Assembly (NCBI GenBank): GCA_023634235.1
Contig: JAMKCF010000011.1
Coordinates: forward strand, 18,090,027-18,154,026
Direction of reading: 5' to 3'
Source: Pisaster brevispinus
Lineage: Eukaryota; Echinodermata; Asteroidea; Forcipulatida; Asteriidae
Length of the DNA stretch: 64,000 nucleotides
This document shows, piece after piece, positions 24,201 to 35,140 of this stretch. Each line of letters opens with the position of its first letter. Position 1 is the first letter of the stretch. Under the pieces are notes generated by a model. It was not told the DNA's origin. It saw only the letters and a list, made by a program, of their open reading frames with translations, and ran no database searches. Both the position numbers and the translations under genes were made by a program.

Positions 24201-26804
24201 GAGAAAAAGTGTGCAGTATAGCAGGTCGATTTTCAACGTTGCCCTTACTTAGTTATAATATGGTCAACCTTACATCGGCTTCCATAGGTTGTGCCACCGT
24301 TTCGAAATGTTGTGCAGTATAACAGGTAGTTTTCAACGTTAGCTCAACGTAGTTATAATACGGGCAACCTAAAGTTTACTTCTTTAGGTTATTGAAACGT
24401 CGGGTAATGTTGTGCAGTATAAGAAGCAAGTTGGTGTTTTGGGTTTTTTTTTTCAATAATGGCTCGAGGTAGTTGTAATACGGACAACCTACCGTCAGAA
24501 TCATAGATTGTGCCAACTTCGGAAAAAAGGGTTTTCACATGTTGTGCCAACATTGGGAAATTATGTAAAAAATGTTGTGCAGTGTAACGAGTCGACTTAT
24601 AAAGTTGATACAACATAGTTATAAAGTGGGCAACGTAACGTCGGCGTTCTTATTGCAATGGTGTTGCGTTGGCAATCAACGATGAGCAAAGGTCGAGCCA
24701 TCGTTGATATAGAAGCAAATTTTAAAGCAGGGCTCTAAAAAAAAAATAAAAGGTTGTGATTTTTTTTTCATAGTTTCATAAGATCTGGTTAAATTTAGTC
24801 ATAACTACTGTTTGTTTTCGTGCTTTTGTTTTTACATTCGTCTATAAAAAAAACATTACAATAAAAGAACAAATAAAGATTCGTAATTAAGGCAAAGAGA
24901 ATTTGAAAAGTAAACAGTTTCAATTCAAAAGATGTTAACTATGATCTTGTGGATATAATGGCTCCGTTAAAGATTATAATGACTGTAGCATAAGTGGTTA
25001 TTGGTTTCATGAATTTAATAACATGATCAATACAAGTTAATTGATAACGATGGAATAAGGTTCTGACGACGCCACTTGCCAACGGCTACTCAATCATTAA
25101 AACTGACGTTTGCCAACGTTGGGCCAATGTGTACATGTAAGCTGGGGCATAGCTGTCCAATCAAAGCAGTTCCCCAAAATTACTCCAACAAAATATTGAA
25201 AACAACAAAATAAATGCGTCATAACACCATTTAATGTACTGAAGCCTATTTGAGTATTTCGTCCGGGACATTTGATTCCCTTTTCCTGGAAACTTTTCAT
25301 TATGATGTATAGCAACTATGGGATTTCGTACTAAGGTCATCTATTGTTTCAGGAAAAAATCCAGAGTGAGTTTATTTGTAGAATAATGCCCGTTATTCCT
25401 CAACACCTACCTCAACAATATTCCATCGGCCGACTACCTGCGCCACGGTCTCAGCAATTTTAGATAGTAGAGGTCCAAATATTGCTACTTTGGTTGGGGG
25501 GTTGCTGAGGAGCTCGACGTACAGTCTGTCCAACGCAACAGGTAAATCTCCCTGAATTTCATTAGACAGTAGAATAACCTCGTTGAATTTTCAGAATGGC
25601 TATAAATCTACGTATGGTGGCCCTGACGGGACATTGCATATCGCAAATTTGTGCGCCGAAGTGTGAGAAGTCGTGAATCTATTTTCAAATATGTGCGCAG
25701 AGGTGTGCAATGTCGTGAAATTAATTGCAAATACGTTCACAGACGTATGCGCTGACGTGAAATTAATTGCAATGTTTACGTGCACAAACGTGTAAAATCT
25801 CGTGAAATTAATCACAAATATGTGCACATGCATAGGCGATTGTATTTGCGGTATCTTGAATTTTATTGTATACTTTGTCGCATACCTTCGTATATAATTT
25901 ACACATATAGGTCTAACTTACTTTCCTGGTCACGCGCACGGCGGCATGCATTCTCGTGTGCTTTTCTGCCAGTGTCACTTGAAATGTGTCTACTCCTGCG
26001 ATTGTTGATTTTTGCTTTTGAATTATTTTTGATCTTCTTGAACGGCGACTGCTTGGGTCAAAGTGCTCGTTGGAGGCGAAACTTCGTAACTTACAAGTAC
26101 CTGCCTGGTACCCTTGCACATAGTTGTGCAACATCACATACGTAGTATGCACACCTTCTTGCAATTAATTTCAAGGGTTTTTTTTCTTCTTTTGATTTGT
26201 TTAAGAAATCGCCTAACACCAAAAGGCTGGACGGCAACTTCAGGGTGAGGGCTACACTTAACTGGTTTGGGCTGTCGATCCAAATCAACTGTCACCGGGG
26301 GCACGTTGCCACCTACTCCTGATGGTGAAACGGGGTTTACCCCTTCACAGTCCGTAAGGATGAAGGGATGGGTATCATCCATTTGGAACCTGGCTGATAG
26401 AGCAGAATGCACTACCTTCACAACTTTTTACAAAGCAACTAGGGTTAAGTTGCTCGAGAACACATGGTTTATGACAGGGATTCAAACCCACACTCTGCTG
26501 CTGATATCGCCTACGTATGCGCACAATTGTGATTAATTTCACTATATCGCAAAAGTTTGCGCACATATTTGCAAAATGCGATGTCCCTTCAGGTCCACCA
26601 TGTTGACCTCTTTGTCGTGAAAAGTCGTGTATCATGCTGCTAAATTGCATGTAATGTTCGACCCATCGTAAACTGTTCCCATTTATCAATGACTTTTAAA
26701 ATTATATATAATAAACTAAATGCCTTGCTTCGTACAAAACCCAAACAGGGACACTCCAGTTGAGACTATAATGACTACGTTAAGTTAATAATAATAATAA
26801 TAAT

Positions 26805-26888
<84 letters not shown>

Positions 26889-28114
26889 AACAACACCAAC
26901 AACAACAACCACAACAAAACAGCAGCAACAACAATAACAACAACAGCATCAACAACTACAACAACAACAGCAGCAGCAGCAGCAACAACAACAACAACAA
27001 CAACAACAACAGCAACAACAACAATAACAACAACAGCAGCAGCAACAACAATAACAACAACAGCAACAACAACAACAACAACAGCAGCAGCAAAAACTAG
27101 ATCCCCTCAAAATTCGTTACCATACGGAGCTACTAAAAGGACAGGTAAAAAAAATCTAACAAATACTAAAATTATTTAATTCCCACGAAATGATATTCAA
27201 TTCCCTCGAATTATTATTTCGTCACCTCGAAATACTGTTTCGTACCCCTCGAAATATTATTGCGTTCCCTCAATTCGATTTAATTCCCTCAAATGCTATT
27301 TCGGTTCCTCAAAATCATTTCATTGCCTCGAATAAGTAATACATTCCCTCGAACTACTACTTCGTTTTGCCTGTCTTCTTTTTGTTTTAAGTTCATGTTG
27401 AGCGTATTTTAATTTGATTTTTTCCCCCGACATTCCCCACCTGAAAAAAAACAATAACAGAAATAAAGAAAACAAAGCTGTATAGCTTCAACGCAATACA
27501 GAAAATTCCAAATGAAATGTTTTTGTTTTTTTAAGTTTTTTTTACAGTAATTCAGAACAAAAAAAACGTTTTCAAGACAATTGGTATTGGTAATTTATAA
27601 TCAAAGAGCTTTAAGAAGTATACTTTTTCTTTTATCATCTATAGGCTACCACGTATCATGCACATTTATTAGTGTTTTTATTTGTATTTTTATGTTATTA
27701 TATTTTATTTTGTTGTTGTCCAAAAACACAATTTTTTGAGCATTCTATCGTTCACCAAAGTTTTAAGTAAGTTATCGCAAAATGTTCAAGTTTCCAAGCA
27801 ATTTTTAGCGAAATCTCTGCGACTGTTTATCAATGTAACATCAATAAAAGGTACGTCAATAAACCTACCTCAGAGTCTTGCACATGTAAGACAAGTTCAT
27901 AGTCCGGTAACACATCACGTCTGTTGTTAATATCAGATACTGCACGCTCGGCACCAAGGAGTGCTGGATACCCGTTGTTGCGACTCCATCCATCCTTGGG
28001 CGACAACGGCAGGAGTCCACCGATGTGCAGGGCCGATTTGTTTGTTGCGATGACAAGAACAGGCCCCTTGGAGCTTGTCAATATTACTACGGTCGCCAAG
28101 AAATGTAATATCAT
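12282..28114 (-). CDS. GABA-B-like class C GPCR, copy 1 (16 exons, 762 aa, intact)
   Basis: Metabotropic GABA-B-family receptor of the plasma membrane, expected to signal through G proteins. Exons: 28114-27869, 25551-25411, 23322-23152, 21766-21665, 21337-21272, 20990-20799, 20264-20034, 19090-19027, 17892-17812, 17392-17236, 16559-16427, 14728-14621, 14447-14322, 13896-13751, 13591-13399, 12413-12282. All junctions are GT-AG and phases match. Residues 1 to ~23 form a signal peptide and ~29-404 a Venus-flytrap domain (LHIGGLLPLS start; Cys241-Cys275 keep the family's 34-residue spacing). TM1-TM7 lie at about 455-478, 496-515, 529-550, 570-590, 632-652, 668-690 and 695-717, with the GABA-B hallmarks SLGFTLAFGGMFTK, FGAFLAWSTR and FFPK. 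The ATG at 28114 is the only in-frame one. Oddities: no Cys in residues 1-220, several canonical GABA contacts replaced, and only ~43 residues after TM7 with no coiled coil. Subtype (1, 2 or orphan) is unresolved. Confidence 0.9.
12578..12958. mobile_element. short MITE, member of a TIR family (copy 1)
   Basis: Terminal inverted repeats: the left end reads GGTGGCCTTGAAGTGACATT, and the right end, in reverse complement, begins TGGTGGCCCTGAAGGGACAT. Inside the right end are CGCATACGTATGCGCACATA-type subterminal motifs, as in the larger element at 25614-26602. No transposase is present. It lies in the intron between the last two receptor exons. Superfamily not assigned. Confidence 0.6.
16715..17040 (-). 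mobile_element. tRNA-derived SINE-like repeat (intronic, copy 1)
   Basis: Read on the minus strand, a polymerase III B-box-like GTGGGTTCGAATCCCGGCC lies near 16974-16995, followed by CACTCAACAAGAATTG. The distal body contains GGGCTACACTTAACTATTTT and CACCTACTCCTGGAGT in plus orientation. The same body recurs at 26205-26508. This makes it a dispersed SINE, not a tRNA gene. It sits between receptor exons 10 and 11. Confidence 0.65.
18664..18940 (+). mobile_element. tRNA-Ser/Leu-derived SINE (intronic, copy 1)
   Basis: The head resembles a long-variable-arm tRNA: A-box region GTGGCCGAGCGGTAAACAAC, a variable arm, and B box GGGTTCGAGTCCCGCTTGTG. A unique tail follows (ATACTTTACCTTCAG .. GGTCCCGTGTACTAGG). 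The A-box region carries an extra AAC and the acceptor stem does not close, so it is not a functional tRNA. Copy 2 at 50645 has a 4-nt shorter variable arm. Confidence 0.7.
19355..19500 (+). mobile_element. tRNA-derived SINE fragment (intronic, copy 1)
   Basis: A B-box GTGGGTTCGAATCCCACCAG lies downstream of GTGTGCTCTAAAATGGCAAA, followed by a TTTTTCCACAGGACTCGTGA tail. The A-box side is poorly preserved. The same element is present at 51285 in copy 2. It appears to be a decayed SINE rather than a tRNA gene. Confidence 0.55.
22130..22406 (-). mobile_element. tRNA-Lys-like SINE (intronic, copy 1)
   Basis: On the minus strand the head GGCTGGATAGCTCAGTAGGT matches a tRNA A box almost perfectly, followed by an anticodon-arm-like stretch and CGGAGGTCGTTGGC. 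The B box is damaged (CTAAAGTTCCGCTGC). The long tail includes CAGTCAGTTTCCTATACGG and TGTCGTCAGAAGACAC. The degraded B box and unpaired acceptor ends argue against a working tRNA. Confidence 0.65.
22732..23046. repeat. foldback built from ~21-bp repeats (copy 1)
   Basis: The left half repeats motifs like GGTTAATCCGTTCGCATGG in plus orientation. The right half (22950-23046) carries the same motif inverted, for example CGAACGGATTATTATG and CCAACGGATTAACGAACC. This gives a stem-loop with tandem-repeat arms, typical of satellite-like MITEs. It is intronic, just 3' (minus sense) of receptor exon 3. Confidence 0.65.
24165..24650. repeat. degenerate ~100-bp tandem repeat (copy 1)
   Basis: Successive blocks share TGTGCAGTATAACAGGT, TTTTCAACGTTG, AGTTATAATACGGGCAACCT and a TTGTGCCAACGTTT-like end. 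Block starts (GTGCAGTRTA) lie near 24210, 24311, 24411 and 24576. Copy 2 is shorter here, with part of one block deleted. Non-coding. Confidence 0.7.
25614..26602. mobile_element. ~990-bp TIR element (MITE) with nested SINE, copy 1
   Basis: The left end TGGTGGCCCTGACGGGACAT and the right end (reverse complement TGGTGGACCTGAAGGGACAT) are inverted repeats; homology continues inward for about 40 bp through CGCAAATWTGTGCGC. Left subterminal DNA (25640-25835) holds about five ~40-bp repeats with GTGCGCAGAGGTGTG- and CGTGAAATTAATTGCAA-like cores. A SINE (26205-26508) interrupts the right half. It encodes no transposase. The intron between receptor exons 1 and 2 carries it. Confidence 0.65.
26205..26508 (-). 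mobile_element. SINE nested in the TIR element (copy 1)
   Basis: Same family as 16715-17040. Shared blocks are GGGCTACACTTAACTGGTTT, CACCTACTCCTGATGG, CCCTTCACAGTCC, GGAACCTGGCTGATAGAGCA and, near the end, GGGATTCAAACCCACACTCT (an inverted B box). Its position inside the TIR element shows that the element was present first. Confidence 0.6.
26785..27096. repeat. long (AAC)n/(CAG)n microsatellite (copy 1)
   Basis: A triplet tract of over 300 bp, starting as (AAT)n and continuing mostly as CAA with interspersed CAG and a few ACC and ATA interruptions. It would encode poly-Gln or poly-Asn, but it lies in an intron. The homologous tract in copy 2 is shorter and has the same interruption order. 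Confidence 0.95.
27178..27366. repeat. degenerate ~24-bp TTCCCTCGAA repeat (copy 1)
   Basis: Eight or so consecutive units, each with a TTCCCTCGAA- or CCTCGAAAT-like core followed by WATTATTTCG. Unit sequences vary. The array begins shortly after the CAA microsatellite and is shared with copy 2. Confidence 0.7.
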
Positions 28115-29904
28115 TGTACATTTCTTGATGCTTGTGTTCCATTCACGGCAGATGATTTTGCGAGTGCAGGTTTTTCGCTTTTGGTTCTTTTCTTCGCAAG
28201 TCAGTCATGTATATCCAAATGAGTTAACATTGAGAGTCCAATACCAAGGAGAGCTGTACATGTAAACGTGACTTTTGGTCTAAAGCGTGTTAATGGAACT
28301 GCGCGAAAAAATCCTGCTGTTGGAGAAAGTAGTAGGGCCTACCGCAGGATTAAAGATGCACTCAACGAATTAAGAACACTCTTAAAAAAAATTTAAGATC
28401 TGACAATTTAATGCAGCCCGATTATCTGATAAAAACTCTTTACTGAATGCGGTAAACAGAAAATCACACAAATATTGTACAACGGGACCGCCTGATACAA
28501 TAAATTGATGGTTCCACTTTGTCAGTGAGTTGGAAGTGTGTTGGCTGTGTTGACCCTGGTGCTTAGACATGTAGCAGACCACGAGAAAATCACAACCCTT
28601 GGAACTGACTCCCCTTAAATATTATGTGGAATGGTCCAGTCTAACATATCAAGGACGTTCATCTCACTCTGGGCATAGCAACTGGGGAAAATGAGATGCA
28701 TAACTTGTGACTACTGAAGAGAAAACGGGCTCAGAAAAAGGGTTACAAAGTAAAAAATACCAAAGGTACATTTCGCTGACATTTTACTGTTGACTATTGC
28801 CTGGGAAAGTTTTGGATTGATGTTCATTGTGATAACAACCAACCTGTTAACATTTCAGCAAATTGCGTCATCAGCGGTTCTGTTTTCTTTAATACGAAAG
28901 CCAACTTATTTCGGACTGTCAGGTCAAAGAAAACTGTGTTGTATAACAAGATGTTGAACATTGCAGCATTTTATACGACAATGCTAAATTGGTGTCAACA
29001 ACTCAAGCTTACTTCTCTTTACCATGCATTACTCCTTTAATATACCTTTTGTTAACATACATGGAGTATTTTTTTCTTCTTATTCTTCTTTTTCTTTTTA
29101 ACAGAACTGCGAGAAATAATTTGAGAATGGTATAATTCATCATCAATGTCACCATCAATGACAAGACGTCAAGATGACCAGTTTTCATCAAAGATTTCCG
29201 AACACTTAATGGGTCGCAAACCCTTGGATCTTTAGAGTGCCTTTTACCAGAACAGTAAGTATTACTTCGATAACGTGACCACGGTATTCTGTGCCCACCC
29301 CCCCCCCCCCCAATAAAAGCTCAAACAGAAGCTTCCCGGAACATGGCTTGACAAAGAGAAGTTTTACATGAAGGTATCCCTTGTATAAGGGTGGACATTT
29401 TCAAATTGCTTTACAGTACCCCTGTGCATCCGGCACTCAAAAAGCATCCTTGAGTATTGACGTGTACGTCATCGTATTCAAGTCCGTTAGATCTTCACAA
29501 TGAAATAAATAAAGGGTCTGACTAAAGATTGCGATTTTCAAAGCAGTTTCGGGGTAATCAAATCCTACGCTGTGCTATTGACTTATCCTCTCTAAATTTG
29601 CGGAAAGTCCTTTCAAAAGACTTTCAGTTGAAATGTTTTACTTGCTTGCTTCGTGCATGCCTAATGGCCTGATGTGCTTTCAATCATGTGGTTAGAAGAA
29701 ATTTGATTTATTCTGAATATTGTAAATTGACATCTCTGGGGAGAAAAATCGTTGCAAAGGCCAAATAAAAGCATAATGGTAAACTCTAGATACAGGCATA
29801 TTTTCACTGCATAATATCTCTCTCCCCTAACCCCAGTATTATTTTGCTTTTAGAAATGCTATGTTTTAAAAACAAACAATATGCACAAGAAAGGGAAAAT
29901 GGAT
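28115..29904. other. 5' flank of receptor copy 1
   Basis: Upstream of the receptor start codon (minus sense). I found no further coding exon in it. No TATA-centred promoter or CpG-rich island stands out, so the transcription start cannot be placed. The stretch is highly similar to 60036-61834. A run of C lies at about 29298-29311. Confidence 0.4.
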
Positions 29905-30225
29905 AACTAAGAGTCTGGTTTGTATGAGCGTGTCCACCCGTTAAAACCGGTGACTTTAAAAAAGGGGGCCTTGGTGTTTTGACAGCGCGAGGACGTTCTG
30001 GGTTTGCTTTCGTGTACAAAACATGGGAGGGGGTGTGATTCCAAACACTGGGGGAACAAATTGAAGTCCTCGACGGCATTTACAAACATGTGTGTTTAGG
30101 TGTGTGTGTGTGAACATGTCTACGCATTCAAACCGAGGACTTTAACAATAGGAGTCCGGGAAAATGAAATATCGGGGACAGTCCTCGGTTTGTTTCGTGT
30201 TAATAACCAATGGGAACGTCGCTAA
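29905..30225. repeat. hairpin-rich cassette in 5' flank (copy 1)
   Basis: Same family as 9530-10060. AAACCGAGGACT..AGTCCTCGGTTT arms (about 30142-30193) form a clear hairpin, and a second pair surrounds GTGTCCACCCGTTAAAACCG. A TG microsatellite joins the blocks. Copy 2 contains about 170 bp of extra cassette at this joint. Confidence 0.65.
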
Positions 30226-30599
30226 AAAAACTAAGTCCAAATCATTTTGAACGCCAAAAATAATTTATTTCGAGAGAACAAAAACAACATTTCGTGAGCA
30301 ATCAAAGAACTCAAATTATTCCTTTAGTTATTTTTGTTTCCATTACATGTCCCTTTAGGGGCTTCTTATAGCCTTTCGCTTTTCACTATTTTATGGTTTG
30401 CTAGTTGAAGCAATGTTTGCTCATAAAAAGAAATATCATCTCTGACCCATAAAACCAGAAGGGTAATCACCTAATAGTTCCATTATGGGATTGGCACGTC
30501 CCGGTCCGTCCTTGTCCTTTCCCACCCGGAATATTCACCCTTACCTAATTTGAGGAGAGACATGGCGGACCCCAATCCATTACAGGTGCCAGCAGTAAA

Positions 30600-30990
30600 A
30601 TGTCCCTTTTGGCACAGGTTGGATTCGAACCGGGTGTACCAGCTCTGGACCGCACGCAATTGAACAATCCAGTGTACCGAAGTGCCCGTTGGTGTTTGCA
30701 GGTGGTTTTAAACACTACTTAAATTAATGCAAAGCGATAACGGCAACGACGTAATGAAAGAAAATATTTAGTAGTAGTGGGATTCGAACCGGGTGCACCA
30801 GCTCTGGACCCCCACGCAATGGAACAGTCCAGTGCACCAAAGTGCCCGTTGGTGTTTGTACGTGACTTTAAATACTACTTGTATAATGTACTATGATAAC
30901 GGGAACGACTTTAATAAAAGAAATTAGTTGGAGGTAGTAGGATTCTAACCAAGTTCAGCACTGTTGAAAACCTACGAATTGCTGAGAGAT
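30600..30990. repeat. ~170-bp tandem repeat with tRNA-like core, three units (copy 1)
   Basis: Three units start near 30605, 30775 and 30945. The first two carry GGATTCGAACCGGGTG (an inverted B box), CCAGCTCTGGACC, CAGTGYACCRAAGTGCCCGT and a TGATAACGGCAACGACG tail; the third is decayed. On the minus strand the core resembles a tRNA lower half. This looks like a tandemly amplified SINE. Confidence 0.6.
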
Positions 30991-31827
30991 AATGCAATGT
31001 GACACGGCGGATTGTTCCCGTCTTTATCCGTAATCTTTGTTAAATAAAAGTATTACAACCGTTTCCTTTGAGAGAAAAAAGACCCAAAAAGTATACCATT
31101 TACGCAAAACATTGAGTCGACAAATAGGTAACTGCCATATTTTGATGTTTTGAAGAAACGAAAAGAAGAAGACCGCCACCCCTACTTGACTGCCATGTCT
31201 CGACACCCCCATATCTATGCAGTCCAACAAAAACACATTACTAGCACACATGATATCACATACACAGTTAATTGTCAATTTACAGGCCGAGTTACATTAT
31301 ATATTAGTCACAGTTACTTCCAGAGTTTTATACAAGTATGCAGTGTTATCACAGTTTATAAGTAGTCGATTCTGTCGTAGAACTAAACAAAAACTTGCAA
31401 AAACATTTCACTTATTACATCTGCACGACATTATTACATACACTGTTCATCTTAAATAGTAGTTCTCAACGTGAGCATGTCTACACTCATCTCTTATTAT
31501 GGCTTCATTTTATTTTACAGTAGGAAAAGTATTAACAACAATAGATAAATACAGGTATTCTTAATAGTTAATGCTAGCTCACAATATATTGAGAAAAGCA
31601 TACACTGTACATACCTACATACAGCTACTGCTTAGAAAGACTGCAGATAACTGCCGCTTAAGTCCTCGCTTAAGCTCACAACCGTCTCAACAATTGCTCT
31701 TGACTGCCATCGACTCGACATAGGAACAGTTGCACAACATTGAGTATACGCAGTTTAAATAATCAATTATGTCGTTGCACTTAATACCAATTTGGAAAAC
31801 ATTTCACTTAACAAATCTGTACGAGTG

Positions 31828-32042
31828 CACTGTGGGTGTTAAAAGTGACACCATGGGTGTTGTCACATATAGATACAAATAAAAGAATCAACGTCATTTA
31901 CACCACAGGGTGTTAAATAACACTTAGTTCTGCAAACAGTTACATTGGTGTTATATTAACACCCTATGGTGTTAATGTTGATTGTCTGTTCGGTATCTGT
32001 ATGTGACAACATCCATAGTGTCAATCTTAACACCCCCTGTGT
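31828..32042. mobile_element. palindromic MITE with ~100-bp arms (copy 1)
   Basis: The left arm starts CACTGTGGGTGTTAAAAGTG and includes GGGTGTTGTCACATATAGAT. The right arm is its imperfect reverse complement, ending ATGTGACAACATCCATAGTG and CTTAACACCCCCTGTG. The centre contains GTGTTAAATAACAC and GTGTTATATTAACACC. No coding capacity. Nearly the entire element is inverted repeat. Confidence 0.8.
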
Positions 32043-35000
32043 TTACAGACTGGCTTTGAAGTGGTGTTGATCAAAGCACAGGTAGTGAGTGTAAGAATGA
32101 ATGTTGGCAGTAATCCGCACTTTTCTTAGTGCTTTCTACGGTTGAAGACTCACATGTACAGCAGAAGTAGAATATATTAAAAGTTACTCATAAGTTTGAT
32201 TAAATATCCCTGTTAACATTGTCACTTATTAAATATTAAAAACACATAGGTGCCAAATGGTGGTACGTCATGTGCATTTTTTTAAACAGTATTTTTTAGT
32301 GGACAAAAAAGAAGATGACTTCAATTTGAAAATAAGAAGAAACATTGATTTTGATACACATTTTAAGACCTTTCTATAATAATACTGCAATTGAACAGCA
32401 ATGATTAACACTTTTACACAAAAAATTAAATAAACTGCAAAAAAAGAAAGGATGACTAAACCAGGCTTCTTTTCAAAGAACAAACTTATTAAGTCTAACG
32501 GAAAACAAATTAAGAATATCAATAAATTAGAATCGAAATGGAATTTAATGGAAGTTCTGAGCAAGGAAATGTCACCAGCCAGTATGCAACAAACTTCCGG
32601 CTAACCCAATCAAGGTTGTGAAAATTATGGCCATTAAGACGTCTTTAGATTAACATTTAAAAGAACATTTTCTGGTTAACATGTTTGTGACTCCAGACGT
32701 AGCAGCAAATATTGTAAGTTATTACTCACGATTTGTTTTTCATCAACTTTGTTTACAGATTTGTGCTTTTTTTCTTCTTCTAAATGTACAAACATTTTCG
32801 TAGGACGATTCTACGGGAACAAGACCTAATCATTTTGATATGAACACCATACACAATGAATTTGTACACTTTCTTGAACAGGCTTTACACCACTGGAAAT
32901 TCCCTGCATCCAAGTTAAGGTTTTTCTGACCGGCATTTACTTCCTTTTTAAGACAGCTTTATACAAGGCTTAATTTTGCATTGCATTTAGATTCCTAAAT
33001 AAAAGAAACAGGAGTCTATACATAGAGTTATATAATAGAACCAGATTGAGGACTAGGTCGCGAAGGTAACTCGGCTGACCCGCCATGGGCACAAACCCCA
33101 ATGGGTACCTTGCATACCTTGAATACCTTGAATGTCCACTTGTAAAATGGTTGTTGTGTAAATTAATGGATGACCAGTGTAATATGAGCGGTCAGCACCA
33201 TTTTCTCAAAAGGCAAAGATGCTTCTTGTCGGGCCGTGTCGCATGATTTTGTACGCACTCCAGTCCTTATACATCACACTTTACATACATAACACCGAGT
33301 TCCCTTTGAGTCTGGTTACCAAAGGCAACTGTTCGTAGTACCAAGACAAAAACAGACGCTTACCAGCTTTACCATGGTAGTCTACAGTAATTATCTATGA
33401 CAGACTATAGGACGAAAGCGGGCGCCCCACTCATATGTCCTGTACAACTGTTCCCGTCAAATGAGAACGCTAAAGAAAATGAAAAGCCTGCAATCATCTA
33501 AAGAGACTCCTGTTGAATGAATTACACGTGAAATGCACATCTCTGGTGGCTGATGGCAAGCAAATGTGTTACAAATTGACTCTCAGCAAAGTTACCTTGC
33601 TTTTTGAGGATAATTCTTTGACAAAAATGAAATGGAAGTAACCAATGGTACATTTTACAGCCTTTTTGATATATTTTGAAAGAGTAAGCACCAACAACAC
33701 GATCGGGTGTGTTGTTTTTTCAATCTAAAAAAATGCATTTCTTGCTCACTTACACTTTAGTTTTATCAACTTCAAAATTAAATTAACATATTTGTCTTAC
33801 TACTTACAAAACACATTTATTGTACCGACCATAACTTTCCTGCCAATTTTTACTCTGATCAATTCAAAGAAGAACATTTTTTGCTAACTCAACAGTTGAT
33901 AGAAATCCAACCCCACTAGCTAGTAGTGACTTTACTTGGTTACACAATCACACACAAAATAAACAATTTCTTTAAATATACAATGATATTATCGTGTTTT
34001 ATATTTCGATTATATGATTGCAATTGACAAAATACAGACACAAATAAGTATGGAAAATTTCCAGTTAACAGATCATCAAGGGTAATTATGTATCATGATG
34101 TTACAGGGACCAATTTCCAAGAGCTGCTCAAGCAGAAAATATTAGTTAACAATTTCCTGATAAGCACAAATAGGCGGGGAACCAGCCACTGATTGTGCAT
34201 GTGACAAGGTATTTTGGCTGCCGAGCTTATTCTGGTAAGATTTATGTTGTGCTCAGCTACTTTTTGTGCTTAAGCAATTTAATGAAATTGAACCCCGGTG
34301 TCAAAAATTGAGATTATAGCTGGTATTTCCTTACACCTAAAATCATGAAACATTTCAGCCTGTAAGACAATGGTTTACCATTGATATCAAACAATGAGGA
34401 TATGAAAGCCACTCAAATAAATTGAAATTTAAGACGGTATGGCATTCGAAAATGATCGGGTATTAAACTTTGTTGTAAGGCCTTGGGTTTTGTTTTTGTT
34501 TTTTGGGGGTTTTTTTTGCTATTACAATAGACTTAACTCAAAATAATGCAGGCATGATATTTGAACCTTGGGAAAAGGATATTTTGTTTTGCGTACAAAG
34601 GCTGATCCTACATATATGGTAAAGGCATTGAAAAGTATTTTACCTACTTATCTACGGGTAAATTCTTTCTAGGAAGAGTAATCTGTATTTTTTTTCCCTG
34701 CATTTCTTCGCTTATCTATTGTAATGCGCAGACGGTATATTCATGTAGGTATTGCGCAATATAAATTCCCATTATTACTATCAATTTTATCAATATATTA
34801 CAAGCTATTTAAAAGCAGGACATCAGATTAAATGTTGATGTCATGCCTAATATTGGGACCAGATAAATTAAGAACCAATTAAAGCTGATGCATTTTCAAT
34901 GTATAATTAGTGCTCTTGAGTTCTGTGGAGACCAAAATCATCAAGTGATTCCCCTTGCACTCCCTCCCCCTAGATTTTTCCACAATGGGAAAACTGTTAA

Positions 35001-35140
35001 ATGACAATAGAACCAGTGATATTTCATTATCTGTAAGCTGTAGGTCACAAGTCCTTTTCGAAATCAGGACTTCGGCTCCGTCTTTGATTCCACTCGCCTG
35101 TTTGTAGCCCTGTATCAAAAGTGGATGTTTTCTACACAAG
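32043..35140. other. AT-rich intergenic DNA
   Basis: About 3 kb, strongly A/T-rich. Long hydrophobic open frames, such as 32268-32564 minus, are what such composition yields by chance. I see no splice-supported exon, RNA gene or repeat array. Confidence 0.4.

Larger units (their letters stand above)
9282..32042. repeat. segmental duplication, copy 1 (visible paired part)
   Basis: From about 9282 (TAGCCTGATGTT) this segment aligns, in the same orientation, with sequence from about 42294 onward. The pairing can be followed to window position 64000, which matches about 31.89 kb here. The offset falls from about 33.0 kb at the left edge to about 32.05 kb after a 947-bp length difference. Exons, introns, SINEs, MITEs and microsatellites are all shared. 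If the array is a simple head-to-tail duplication, unit 1 runs to about 42293. Confidence 0.93.

Noticed and set aside
26785..27096. Poly-glutamine/asparagine coding tract
   Set aside because: It lies in the first intron of the receptor, has no exon boundaries, and changes length freely between copies.
32268..32564. 98-codon hydrophobic minus frame, possible membrane protein
   Set aside because: Phe/Leu/Ile/Lys content follows the AT-rich base composition; there is no splice or family evidence.
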